A stretch of 60,000 nt of DNA from Antedon mediterranea (lineage: Eukaryota > Echinodermata > Crinoidea > Comatulida > Antedonidae): NCBI RefSeq assembly GCF_964355755.1, contig NC_092670.1, forward strand, positions 41,095,795-41,155,794, written 5' to 3'. The notes below the pieces were generated by a model that was given only the letters and a program-made list of their open reading frames with translations, did no database searches and had not been told where the DNA came from. This document shows, piece by piece, positions 49,292-60,000 of this stretch. Both the position numbers and the translations under genes were made by a program. Position 1 is the first letter of the stretch. Each line of letters starts with the position of its first letter.

Positions 49292-52200
49292 GGGTGTGTC
49301 GAAAGCGAAGACCTCGAAAGCGAAGATCGAAGACCGAAGACCTCGAAAGCGAAGACCCTACGAAATGGTAGTGTACACAAAATCCGACCAAAATCACACA
49401 AAATCGATGATAACACCTTGAATTTACAGATTCTAAAAAAATATTTCGATTTTAATCGTTATGTTATCAAAAAACATGACTTTATATATGAACAAGCTCA
49501 CTTGTTTTCGCCAATATGGAGTTAATATGTGATATGGATTTACGAACAAACACATCACGCTATTTGCAAGGCGACGGACGCACAAGAAGGACATCGCACA
49601 GAGCATTGAATGGAATGCAATATTAAGTCACTTGTTCCGATAACTTTGTAGCACACGTCGCCTACAATTTTAAACCATAGCCAATTGTATAAAAGTATAG
49701 AAATAAACTACAGTAAGTAAATTGTAAGAAGTAAAGGATGGCGATAGGCCTATTTAGGCTTATTTTAGAGCCTATAAGCCTATCCGTATCATATAGATTT
49801 TACACTTGTTTTTAAAAATGTTATACGCATGAATACAACTTGGAGATCCATTTTTTTTTTTTGCATTTAAATATTATTATGTTGATGTATGTTTATTATC
49901 TATAATATTTGCCTATTGTCTAAATGTATGAATAAATACAATAATATATTTATTTTCCTTTAGTTATTCTGTATAGTATTTAAAACTTTTACATTTTCCC
50001 CATTGTAGTCAGTATTACTGATTTAATTATTCGCCAGTTTAAAAATGTTGTTTCTAATGTATTCATAATGGACAAATAATATTATCAGTATCGGTTAGTG
50101 TGGTTGGTGAAGCGACAGTACTATGTAAAGAAAAAAAATGTAAAAAGTAAAATAAATATTTCATTAACAAACGAAAACATCCTGCCGCAACGTATCGTAT
50201 TGACGCGCGCAACATAAGGTTAAGAAAATACTCTTCTATCTATTTTGCATTCCCTCTTACGATGAGAATCATGATGAACGTAAAGCAGAAACGGTGTTGA
50301 ACACGTCGGTTCCCACTTGTGATGACACGCAAGTTTGCACTTTGCGTCGATCTGGAAACTAATTCCAGCTCTTAAAATATTTCCCGGGCAAAATTTGACA
50401 GAATATATTCAAATTATGATTTGACAAAAAGCTAAAAAGAACGAACGATAGGCATCCGCGTTCTGCAAATTTTGGTTATAAATCGATCGTTTCATGCGAC
50501 ATATCATCAGTTTCACAGCTTCCATAATTCCGAATAACATTTAATTAAGCCATTATGTCAACGTTCACAAAGACAAAAGCAATTCAAATCAAAGATTGAA
50601 ATACAAAATATTCGTTCCAAAATAAAGTTGCCGATTTTGTTACGGTTGCAATGTGATTAGTGACGATAGTGTGTTCACGTTTAATATATTTTTCAAGATT
50701 AAAACGGGTGTTTATTCAAATCGGTATTACGTTTACCGACACTGTCAAAAGACATGTTTAATGAAGTCCCAGTTCCGCCAACCACAATTGTCCTCATCAT
50801 CGAATAAGAATAAGTTTTCAAGCATTGCCCGTGGTGAATACAAAAAGAGATACTCTCTATAAATCTTTATTAAGTGATGGTGAATGTTTATCGGGCTTAA
50901 CCACTCTAACCCCAAACCTTCTATCTCACAGGCTTGTGGATGAGACGACTATTCAACAGTCTCCCGATTGTTGACGTCCCGCTTCTAAATGTTTGCATCC
51001 CTGCCATGAGTCTCCATTAACAAAAGAAAATATAAATTTTAAAAAATTAAAGAAACAGGTTACCGGTTGTGTATAATGACCATTTAAATATAGAATTGAC
51101 ACTACACAAACAAATCTAACAGAATCATACTATTATAACGGGTTAACGATCAAGCAAAATTTTCAGAGGGTGATGTCTATCTATATTTTTGACTTTGACA
51201 ATACAAATATAAAATAAAGTTCCGTTAGTTCACGGTAAGCTCTTGGGACGAACTGTCATTGGCCCGGGAAATATTTTAAGAGCTGAAATTGGTTTTCAGA
51301 TCGAAGCAAAGTGCGCCGTAAGGAAATAACCTTGCGTGTCATCACAAGTGGGAACCGATGTGTTCAACACCGTTTCTGCTTTATTACGTTCATCATACGA
51401 TCCGATTAAGAGGGGATGCAAAATAGATAGAAGGTGGATAGATAGATTTTCTGTTGCGCGCGTGAACGTTGCGGCAGATTTTTTTCTGTTTAGTGGTGAA
51501 ATATTTATTTTCCTTTTTACATTTTTCTTTACCTAGTACCACACTAAATATTCTGATACTGATATATTATTTGTCTATTATGAATACATTAGAAAACATT
51601 TTGAAACTGGCGATTAAGTAAAATAGCAATAGTATACAATATGAATCAAAGATCTTATATACTAAGATATAATAATAAGATCTTTGCTACAATGGTGAAA
51701 ATGTAAAAGTTTAAATACAATACAGGAAAATGAATATCTTATTGTATTTATTCATACATTTAGATAATAAACAATAGAAACAGGCAAATATTGTAGATAA
51801 AAAACACATAGCAACATATTTAAATGCAAAAAAGATCTCTGTAAGTTGTATTCACACGTAACATTTTTAAAAGCAAGTGTAAAATCAAAATACGGACACC
51901 TTTTATATAGGCTCTAAAATAAGCCTAAATAAGCCTATCGCCATCCTTTACTTTTCTATACTTTTCTATACAATTGGCTATGGTTTTAAATTGTAGGCGA
52001 CGTGTGCTACAAAGTTATCGGAACAAGTGACTTAATATTGCATTCAATTCAATGCTCTGTGCGATGCACTTCTTGTGCGTCCGTCGCCTTGCAAATAGCG
52101 CGATGTGTTTGTTCGTAAAACCATATCACATATTAACTCCATTAGCGAAAACGCGTGAGCTTGTTCATAGATAAAGTCATGATTTTTTATATAAATATAA

Positions 52201-52355
52201 CGATTAAAATCAAATTTTTTTTTCAGGACCTGTAAATTCAAGGTGTTATCACGATTTTGGTCGGATTTTGTGCACACTACCATTTCGTAGGTCTTCGCTT
52301 TCGAGGTCTTCGGTCTTCGATCTTCGCTTTCGAGGTCTTCGCTTTCGACACACCC
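49292..52355. mobile_element. Long-inverted-repeat (foldback-like) transposon with 10-bp target duplication
   Basis: Arms 49292-50389 and 51262-52355 (~1.1 kb each) are diverged inverted copies around an 872-bp unique spacer. The ends start GGGTGTGTCGAAAGCGAAGA and hold internal subrepeats of tcgaaagcgaagacc. The host sequence ACTAGATGAG occurs on both sides (49282-49291 and 52356-52365). Long, subrepeat-bearing arms and 9-10-bp duplications are known from Mutator-like and foldback elements; membership here is inference. No transposase; the small ORF 50653-50862 is not recognisable. Confidence 0.88.
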
Positions 52356-52365
52356 ACTAGATGAG

Positions 52366-53791
52366 AGGCCAGACAGCCAACAAGCCCACGGCGGCGCGGT
52401 ATCAATTCAATTAAATGAATGAAAATGTTGTTAAACGAAACGTTTAAAATTGGTCATTTAAATAGCCAAATTTCGTCTTTTGTAAAACAAAACTAAATAT
52501 GTAGGCCTAGTTATCCTAAACAGTTAAACTGAATACTGTTAAGTAGTATTAATGGCTACAAATATTAGTAAAATAAAGAAAACACAGTTGGGACGAAAAC
52601 GAGTCGGGCGGCGTGGTTGAAGAAGCAGCTTCTGCTGGGGGTGTACGTGACCTGTAGCTGCTGAAAATGATTAGCTGAGTGACCTACAAAAAGATAGCTG
52701 AAAAAACACACCTAAAATTCTATAAAACGTATACTTTTTGAACTATAGTACATACTACTGTTTTCTAGAGATGTTCACAGACGACTTGCTTATAAGTATT
52801 GTACATTAACAATGAATTTAAAGTGCGTTTTTGGAACCAAAACAATGACAAAAATTCGCGCTTTACTTACCACGTGCAAATGGCCTTCCAATGTAATCAA
52901 CCACAGCATTTCGGAATTCTTCGTTAATTTCCGACTACAATCGATAATTAACATGTCAATGCATTTGACCAATCAGATATCAGTTTTTTCTGAACCAATC
53001 AGGAAGCTTTTTTTTTCTGTTCTTATAAATGAGTGTCACACTCGCAGTCTTTTGTATATAAAATAGACAAAAAAGTAAAATTAATAATACTGAGATTTGT
53101 ATTTTTTTAATCGTTTGTAAACAAATTTATAGTAATTTTATATGTTTTCTGTAGTATCATTATTAGATTATTTTGATATTTCAACTATAAATTTAATTTT
53201 CTTTTAAGTAGAAATTGCATATGACACCCTTTAATAAATGTCATAAACCAACATACAAAGGCATAAACCAACATACAAAGGCATAAACCAATAATTAATG
53301 GTTGGAAAAACCCTGCTACTATTTATGTGAGGTTTTAGGACAACGTCACTATACTAAATCAGCAGAATAAAAGGTTTTATATAATTTCAATGCCAGTTCT
53401 CCATCATTTTTATATATTCACCATACAGAGCGTAGACTGACTGCTATTAATTGCTGGAAAATTGTGATTTTACTTACTCAAACGTAACATTTTAGCTGCA
53501 AAATAGAAGGTTTAGTCTTAGTCAGGTATAACTTGCTTTTCTTCTACCCATTAAGTTGGTATATGATAAACCCTGTAATTTATCCCGGTCTACTGCTTTC
53601 TAGAGTACAAAAAGTGCAAGCTAAAAATAAATTGTAGTAGTACGTGTTCGTAGAAGTACAATAGCCACAATTAAGTAATTCATTTTAATAAAATATGAAA
53701 ATATCAGATGAAAATATATTTTAAGAAGTATTGCTTTGAACAAAATATCGATTTTATTTGAAAATCACTTATTACCAATTATTCTTGTAGG
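52366..53791. other. Intergenic region upstream of the TRIM-NHL pseudogene
   Basis: No supported gene. A short direct repeat (cataaaccaacatacaaagg, about 2.5 copies) lies at 53241-53290. A splice acceptor (ttcttgtag) directly precedes the pseudogene ATG. Confidence 0.5.
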
Positions 53792-56773
53792 ATGGCTAGC
53801 AAGAACGTAAATGTGTCTTTGGATGAAAAAGAACTAGAATGTTCTATCTGTAATGAAAGAATTGAAAACCCAAAATCACTTAGCTGCCATCATAGTTTCT
53901 GCCTGAGGTGTTTGGAGAATCTGGTTCAAAGCAATCATGGCAAGCTAACATGCCCTATTTGTCGTTTGAAAAACTTGCACCAAATCCATTTCTTAGCAAC
54001 CTCTTGGAAACCATAAAAAAAACATGAAAAGAAAGATGAAGCTAAAGGCACTGCCTTGCTGTGCCTCTTTCATGCTAAACCATTAGAGATGTACTGCACA
54101 AAATGTAAAGTACCAATATGTATAGAATGCACTGCAATGGAACAATGACGCAGGAGATGGAAAACATGAACTAATTAACATTGCAACAGCATTTAATACG
54201 TTTAAGGAAACATCAGAAGACTTGAAGAAAGCTGCCAATGAAGCCATAAAAAAAATAGAAAATGTACTCAAAATAGTCACAAAGAATGCTAAAGAACTAG
54301 AAGAAAGTAAAGAGGCAAGTCTCACAGATATTGATAACCAAGTTCAAGAAATGTTTTTAATAATCCAGAAAAAGCAGATGAAATGAAGAAAAAAGTTGAA
54401 GCAAATTATATAAATGAAAAGAAAGTTAATGATGCACAAATTACAAATTTAACCAAAATCAATGCTGAATTGAATAAAAATATGAGTTTCCTAAATCAGT
54501 TACTCAAGAGTGAGCCAGCAACTGCTATGAAATCAAGTGAGATTGTAATAAATAAATTGATGGATGAAATGAATAAATCAAGCAAAGCAACAGCAGACAA
54601 ATTAACTTTATCAGAAACAAACGTCCAATTGATTTATTGAAAGAAAATGACTTTGGTAATGTTGTACTCAAATCACTTACTATTGATATGCCTAGAAATA
54701 TTGTATTCAAACCCATCAAAGTAGAGGGTGAGCTTACAGGAGTAGCAAAGTGTGATGATGATTGCTTGCTGGTTTCATTTCTCACAAATGAAATTCACAA
54801 GTACAAACAATCAGGAGAATGTATAAGCAAGATTACACTACCAAGAGACGTGGAAGTTTCCAGAACGTACAAAATGAAGAATGGCATCATAGCATTCATT
54901 GATCTTGGTAATGATTGCATTCAAGTATGTGATATGAATGGTCATGTGATCAAATCCATTGGTAAGAGTGTACTGAGTTCTCTACAGGGTATTCATATAG
55001 ATGAGGCAAATAATGTTATATATGTAACAGATGGTAGAAATGGGTGTGTGTTCATGTTTGACATTATTAGTGGCAAGATGTTATGAAGAAAATAAAAACA
55101 GAAAGGGGATTCTTAGGGGGATACTACTCTGATGTTGCACTTACAAAAACTGGTAAAGTACTGTTAGCAGATGCTGGACAGCATCAAGTATTATTGTATG
55201 ATGATTACAAGATCAACATGGCTTCATGCCCGGTAGATCTTGTGAAACAAACCTTGCTACTCTTCTGTCTACCGTGTATGAAGCCATCGAAACTAAAAAG
55301 CAATGTGACATAATCTACACCGACTTTAGTAAAGCTTTTGATAAATTGTCCCACAACCTATTATTATTAAAACTTCATCAGTTTGGCATCAATGGTACTT
55401 TATTTTCATGGTTTAAAAGTTATCTTGGCGGTAGGATGCAGAGAGTTGTAATTGATGGTGCCACTTCCAATTCTCTCCCAGTCATCTCAGGCGTGCCTCA
55501 AGGTTCCATTCTTGCCCCCCTGCTGTTCAATATATTTGTTAATGAAATACCAAATCTCTTTCAAAATTCCAACTGTCTTATGTTCGCTGACGACCTCAAG
55601 ATTTACAAAATTATTACCACTACTGAGGACTCCGTTGCACTTCAGGCAGATCTGGAAAGACTCGGTACGTGGGTTTCCGACTGGAAAATGTCCCTGAAGT
55701 CCGAGAAATGCAAAGTCCTGTCTTGCTCTCTTAAGAAAAAACCTATTATTTTCGCTTACTCAGTTCAAGAAGAAGTCATTGAAAGTGTAAACTCTTACCG
55801 GGACCTCGGCATTTTCATCGACCGTAAACTGACATTTATTTCACACGTTGATCATGTTGTCAGAAAGGCCAATAGGCTGCTTGGGCTGATGTGGCGCAAT
55901 TGCAAACATTTTTCTCTATACACCAAACGTGCGCTTTATCTTTCCCTCGTCCAACCATCTTTTAATTTCTGTTCAATTATTTACAATTCACTCTCCGCTT
56001 CTCAAGCCTCCAGAATTGATCGGACCCATAACAAGTTCTTGCGCTTTGTCGGCCCAGCAGCCAACCTGCTTCCTATTGTTTCCCCGACATCTAGGAGAGC
56101 AAGACAGGACTTGCACTTCCTGTATAAATGTCTTACTTCTAAGTTTGATTGTGATCTTGTTTCGTTGTTTTATTTTAATGTTCCTGTTCGTAATCTTCGT
56201 AGTAAACCCTTTCTTCATGTTAAATTTTCTCGTGTCAATGTTTGTAAAAATGGTATTTTCTGTAGACTCTCGTCTTGTATTTAAAAAAATAATTCTTTAG
56301 ATATTTTTAACTGTAATTTTTCTCAATTTAAATGTATCATTAATGAAATTATTTAAATTTTCTTTTTCATTTGTATATATTTATATTGGCTCATATTTTA
56401 TAGTTTAGCTTTTATTTTCAACCTGTTATTGGTGTTTTACACTGTTGGTTTGATATAAAGAATAAATAAATTTTGATATAAAGAATAAATAAAGTCATTC
56501 AAAGTACTCATCAATGGAGGAGATGAAGATGGTAAAGTGATACACCCATGTGGAGATGTAGTTGATGAGGATGATAACATCATTATAGCAAGTCACCACA
56601 AACTACAACTATTCAGTAGTGATGGGCATTTTATCAAAAGAATTGATAAACAAGAAGATGGAATTAGTTCACCAGAGCAGTTATGTATCATTTCTCATAA
56701 CCCATGTATGGCTGCTGTAGCAAATCTGGGTGACAACCCCGGTGACAACACAATCAAAATGTTTAATTATTAA
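53792..56773 (+). pseudogene. TRIM-NHL (RING, B-box, coiled coil, NHL) pseudogene interrupted by a LINE
   Basis: An intact RING (C-x2-C ... CHHSFCLRC ... CPIC) starts at the ATG. It is followed in shifting frames by a B-box (CLFHAKPLEMYCTKCKVPIC), a coiled coil (54180-54630), and NHL-type blades (GIHIDEANNVIYVTDGRNG, DVALTKTGKVLLADAGQH). At least six frameshifts or stops occur, near 53980, 54015, 54145, 54355, 54640 and 55083. A 1.28-kb LINE fragment sits at 55211-56493; the NHL frame resumes exactly after it (FKVLINGGDEDGKVIHPCGD) and ends at 56773. TRIM-NHL proteins are E3 ligases and RNA regulators; this copy cannot make one. The acceptor before the ATG argues against a processed copy. Confidence 0.9.
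55211..56493 (+). mobile_element. 5'-truncated LINE, C-terminal reverse transcriptase and 3' tail
   Basis: The open frame to 56284 carries [55 protein letters not shown] and MFADDLKIYK, which are reverse transcriptase motifs of the CR1/jockey group. The endonuclease and the first part of the RT are missing. The 3' end has two copies of a ~22-bp tail (tttgatataaagaataaata), a non-poly(A) end typical of CR1-like elements. No target duplication of more than a few bases is visible. The RT frame is intact here, so the insertion is fairly young. Confidence 0.9.
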
Positions 56774-57770
56774 AAGACTACTTTTCGCCGTTGTTCTGAA
56801 CACGCTTTTGTAGTACAGCGCTAGCTGTCACGTGACACATAACACGTTGTTGTTTAGTTATATTGTTATACGATCGAGTGATCCAATTCAAATTTTATTG
56901 TTAAAGAGCTGTTTTTAGTAGTTTATTGTTTCTGAACATCACAGCCGTGTATACAATTCAATATATAAAGTGTTTTCTATATAAATTGAAATATTCCTAT
57001 TATTAAATCAAATTATGAATTGTGTACATATCACAGAAATTACTGGCCGGAGCCAATACAGTAATGATTTGGTGTATTTTATTTTTACAAAATGTTGCAG
57101 CCCTCTATAGCTTGGGCACACTTTCATAAGACCTCAATTGAACTCTGGTTAAAAATATATGATTTATTAATTATGATTTTTTGTACTATATAAAAATACA
57201 TATATATATATATATTTGAAAAAAATGTGTTTTACTGGGCTTATAATAATATAGCAATATTGCTGTAGGTGCGCATGCCGCAATCTGACGCCATTGACTT
57301 GTATGTGATATTATCAATGTGTCATTGCAACAATTTTGATTAAAACTTAAAAGGGACGAATATCAAAAACCCTCAAAATCACACAAAATATGGACTTTTG
57401 GGTCGAAATATGCAGTTTATTAAAAAAAGAAAGAGAATTACTGTAGTACCACAGCAATTAGAAGAATGTAAAATAACAACACAATATCTAAATAATGTAG
57501 GCCTACTACAATTGTGAACTCATATGAAATTATTTATTGTTATATGACAACATTGAATACAGTATAATATTTACACACATTAAGTGAGTTCTTAATTGCT
57601 TTATAAACTTACACCTTGGCCCTTAAAAAACGAGTAAAATGAACATTATTCATACACAACATTATAGATCTTTGTTGGGACAACATTCTTTGACAATTTC
57701 CAAAATGTTAATTTACACGCAATTAAAGAAACATCAGAATACTACTGGATTAATCAAAAGCTCAAAATCA
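56774..57770. other. Gene-free region
   Basis: AT-rich sequence downstream of the pseudogene with a (TA)n run at about 57194-57213. I see no coding or RNA gene. Confidence 0.5.
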
Positions 57771-57794
57771 AAAAGTTCAAAATTTTAGATTAAA

Positions 57795-58255
57795 ATTACA
57801 CACATTGTGTTTTGCAATCTACACATCTCATCTCATTCATACCTAGACATATACACAAATTGTGTTTTGCAATCTCTACACACCTCATCTCATTCATACC
57901 TTTGACATATACACACATTGTGTTTTGCAATCTCTACACACCTCATCTCATTCATACCTAGACATATACACAAATTGTGTTTTGCAATCTCTACACACCT
58001 CATCTCATTCATACCTAGACATATACACAAATTGTGTTTTGCAATCTCTACACACCTCATCTCATTCATACCTAGACATATACACACATTGTGTTTTGCA
58101 ATCTCTACACACCTCATCTCATTCATACCTAGACATATACACACATTGTGTTTTGCAATCTCTACACACCTCATCTCATTCATACCTAGACATATACACA
58201 AATTGTGTTTTGCAATCTCTACACACCTCATTCATACCTTTGACATATACAATTT
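57795..58255. repeat. ~59-bp minisatellite, about 7.5 copies
   Basis: Unit includes tagacatatacacaaattgt and ttttgcaatctctacacacc. Overlapping open frames on both strands are artefacts. Confidence 0.93.
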
Positions 58256-58740
58256 CAAACTGTATAAAATAACCAAAAACCCTTTATTTATCTTGTGTAT
58301 AATATATATTGTGACACACCTACGTATAACGTTGTCCTTTGATTGGTTGATTCTCAACTTGTATCTTATCTGTTAATATTAAATCTATGATAAAACCTGT
58401 ATTGCATGGCATTTTCTGAATTATTCTCGTTAGTAATATTTTTATAATATTGCTAAAATATCAATAGACATGATTCTGTAAGGTATAAAATAATACAATT
58501 AAATTAGAACATCTATTATATTATATTTATCTAATTAAAAAAATATTGTCTTTTATACTCGTTACATAAATGTCATTTTTTAAAAAGATTCTTTTAAATA
58601 TTTATGATAGGTTACTGATGTGTTATAATAATAAGATAAAAGTAAAACATTACTAAACATATTAAAAATAGTAAATATACAGTACACAATTATAAAAATA
58701 ATAATATTAAAACTATCTTAGATAAAAGCAGCACTTAATG

Positions 58741-58975
58741 TTCATGACAACTCTGCACTGGTCACAAACTTCCAATCCTGATCTAGGTTATTTTGACAGA
58801 TTGCCATCACACCTAATGTTCATGACAACTCTGCACTGGTCACAAACTTCCAATCCTGATCTGGGTTATTTTGACAGATTGCCATGACACCTAATGTTCA
58901 TGACAACTCTGCACTGGTCACAAACTTCCAATCCTGATCTGGGTTATTTTGACAGATTGCCATGACACCAAATGT
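58741..58975 (-). repeat. 78-bp tandem repeat made from the end of the lectin exon, 3 copies
   Basis: The unit contains ~70 nt of the last coding exon including its stop (AEFLS-type end, TGA at 58898-58900). Two further copies follow in the 3' UTR at 78-bp steps. Confidence 0.9.
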
Positions 58976-59824
58976 TTGACCTTTGTTCATCTTATATGAT
59001 AAACATTGACCTGAAGCCTGATGATAAATTCGCTGAAAGAAAAAATATTATAGATGAATTTTGAATTGCGTATAAGATTTATGGTAACAATTATGGTAAA
59101 GAAAAACCTATTATCTATGGCCGAGTGGAATTGAACCAAGCATAGCATGTCTGTATAAAGTTTGATATGCTACAATAGTTGTTTTTTGTAAATATTGCAC
59201 ATACATTTTTTAAGAGGTCCCTAGATATCAGTTCGACTAAAAGATTAAACAAGTTTGTTCATTTTTAATGAATTTATATGTTATTTTACTTTCTATTGAC
59301 CAAAGATTCCAAAATATAAGATTGAATGAATGAATAAAAAAATGAAATTCACAAATCCGCTCAAAGCCTTTTCCTAACATCAATGCATATTGTACCATGA
59401 CAACAAATGTTGTTTTAACATTTACCTGTAAGGCTACGTTGTCTTTATCATAACTTCAAACTCAGTCTCATCAACTATCTAAATGTACATGTTATATCAA
59501 CTGTACAAGTCACATGTCAAACGAACAGACAGTGTTAATCATATATTATAACCAGGGGCTGATTTAGGATTTTCTAAGAGATTCACATAACAGTCAAAAA
59601 TAAATATCAAAAGTAGTTTATAACTTTATATAGCTGTCAAAAGGGGGATACCCCTAGCGCTACTCATTGGATTCACCTACCTTTCCATTGAATTGCCATT
59701 GCTGAGATCCTTTAGTGCCGTGACATTTCATGAGGCGAGGTATTGCGGCACTGTCAAACTCAGCCATATCAAGGCACAGCAAATCAGCTAGTAACAGCTC
59801 ATGGTTTTCAGATTCTGTCCATAA
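58898..59824 (-). CDS. Polypeptide N-acetylgalactosaminyltransferase-like, last two coding exons
   Basis: Exons 59681-59824 and 58898-59032 join in phase 0 and give 92 C-terminal residues. They form the end of a ricin-type beta-trefoil lectin domain: [42 protein letters not shown] and a final QDW. CLD, CHG...GSQQW and QxW motifs are typical of the lectin tail of GALNT enzymes, Golgi type II membrane proteins that start mucin-type O-glycosylation. The catalytic part lies beyond base 60000, so the paralogue cannot be named and another ricin-lectin protein is possible. The stop at 58898 lies in a 78-bp repeat. Confidence 0.8.
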
Positions 59825-60000
59825 CTATATTAAAAGAGTTTAGCTTGTTACTATTACATTTTTAAAAGGGATTTAGTATTTATCTTTATAGTTTACACTC
59901 AAATATTGAATTTTGATAATAAAAACGAGCTTTGCTCTTTTGGATTTTCCCCTCCACTTTTGCTTTATTTTAACCATTCAATAATCAATAATCTTTGCAA

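Noticed and set aside
50653-50862. 69-aa open frame in the spacer of the long-inverted-repeat element as a transposase remnant.
   Set aside because: Too short, no catalytic motif, composition like background.
57862-58376. Overlapping repeated open frames on both strands (cysteine-rich repeats).
   Set aside because: Both strands are open because of the ~59-bp repeat, so it is not coding.

Overview
This is animal nuclear DNA. It is AT-rich and intron-dense, with GT-AG introns, many minisatellites, non-LTR retrotransposon fragments, tRNA-derived SINEs and MITEs, and there are no prokaryotic signals. The gene set fits an invertebrate deuterostome: GANP/MCM3AP, a multi-Tudor germ-granule protein, a ZU5-UPA-death protein, a TRIM-NHL pseudogene, and miR-92 with the CACUUGUCCCGG core. 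I favour an echinoderm or other ambulacrarian but cannot fix the class from sequence alone.

Layout. (1) About 1-24.0 kb, minus strand: MCM3AP (GANP), 27 coding exons carrying about 1,606 codons, with the 3' end lying before base 1. Its largest intron (9.6-16.4 kb) holds a plus-strand secreted or GPI-anchored leucine-rich-repeat gene and a decayed LINE. Other introns are full of minisatellites, MITEs and a SINE. (2) 26.26-28.85 kb, plus strand: a four-exon ZU5-UPA-death-domain gene. (3) 30.55-47.55 kb, minus strand: a complete 27-exon TDRD7-like gene with the predicted order LOTUS, RRM-like, LOTUS, four Tudor domains (about 1,202 aa). Its 4.25-kb sixth intron carries six miR-92 hairpins in host-gene orientation, plus a degenerate seventh, next to a 74-bp minisatellite split by a CAGGG-type DNA transposon. 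(4) 49.29-52.36 kb: a non-autonomous element with inverted repeats of about 1.1 kb and a 10-bp target duplication. (5) 53.8-56.8 kb, plus strand: a TRIM-NHL pseudogene with several frameshifts and a 5'-truncated LINE inserted in its NHL region. (6) 58.9-59.8 kb, minus strand: the last two coding exons of a polypeptide GalNAc-transferase-like gene.

The two most notable things are the intronic miR-92 cluster and a repeated pattern in which tandem duplications contain an exon edge or exon fragment. The second is seen six times in three unrelated genes and often multiplies candidate splice sites. Functionally, the window pairs an mRNA-export scaffold (GANP) with a germ-granule protein whose transcript would also be the primary transcript of a miRNA cluster.
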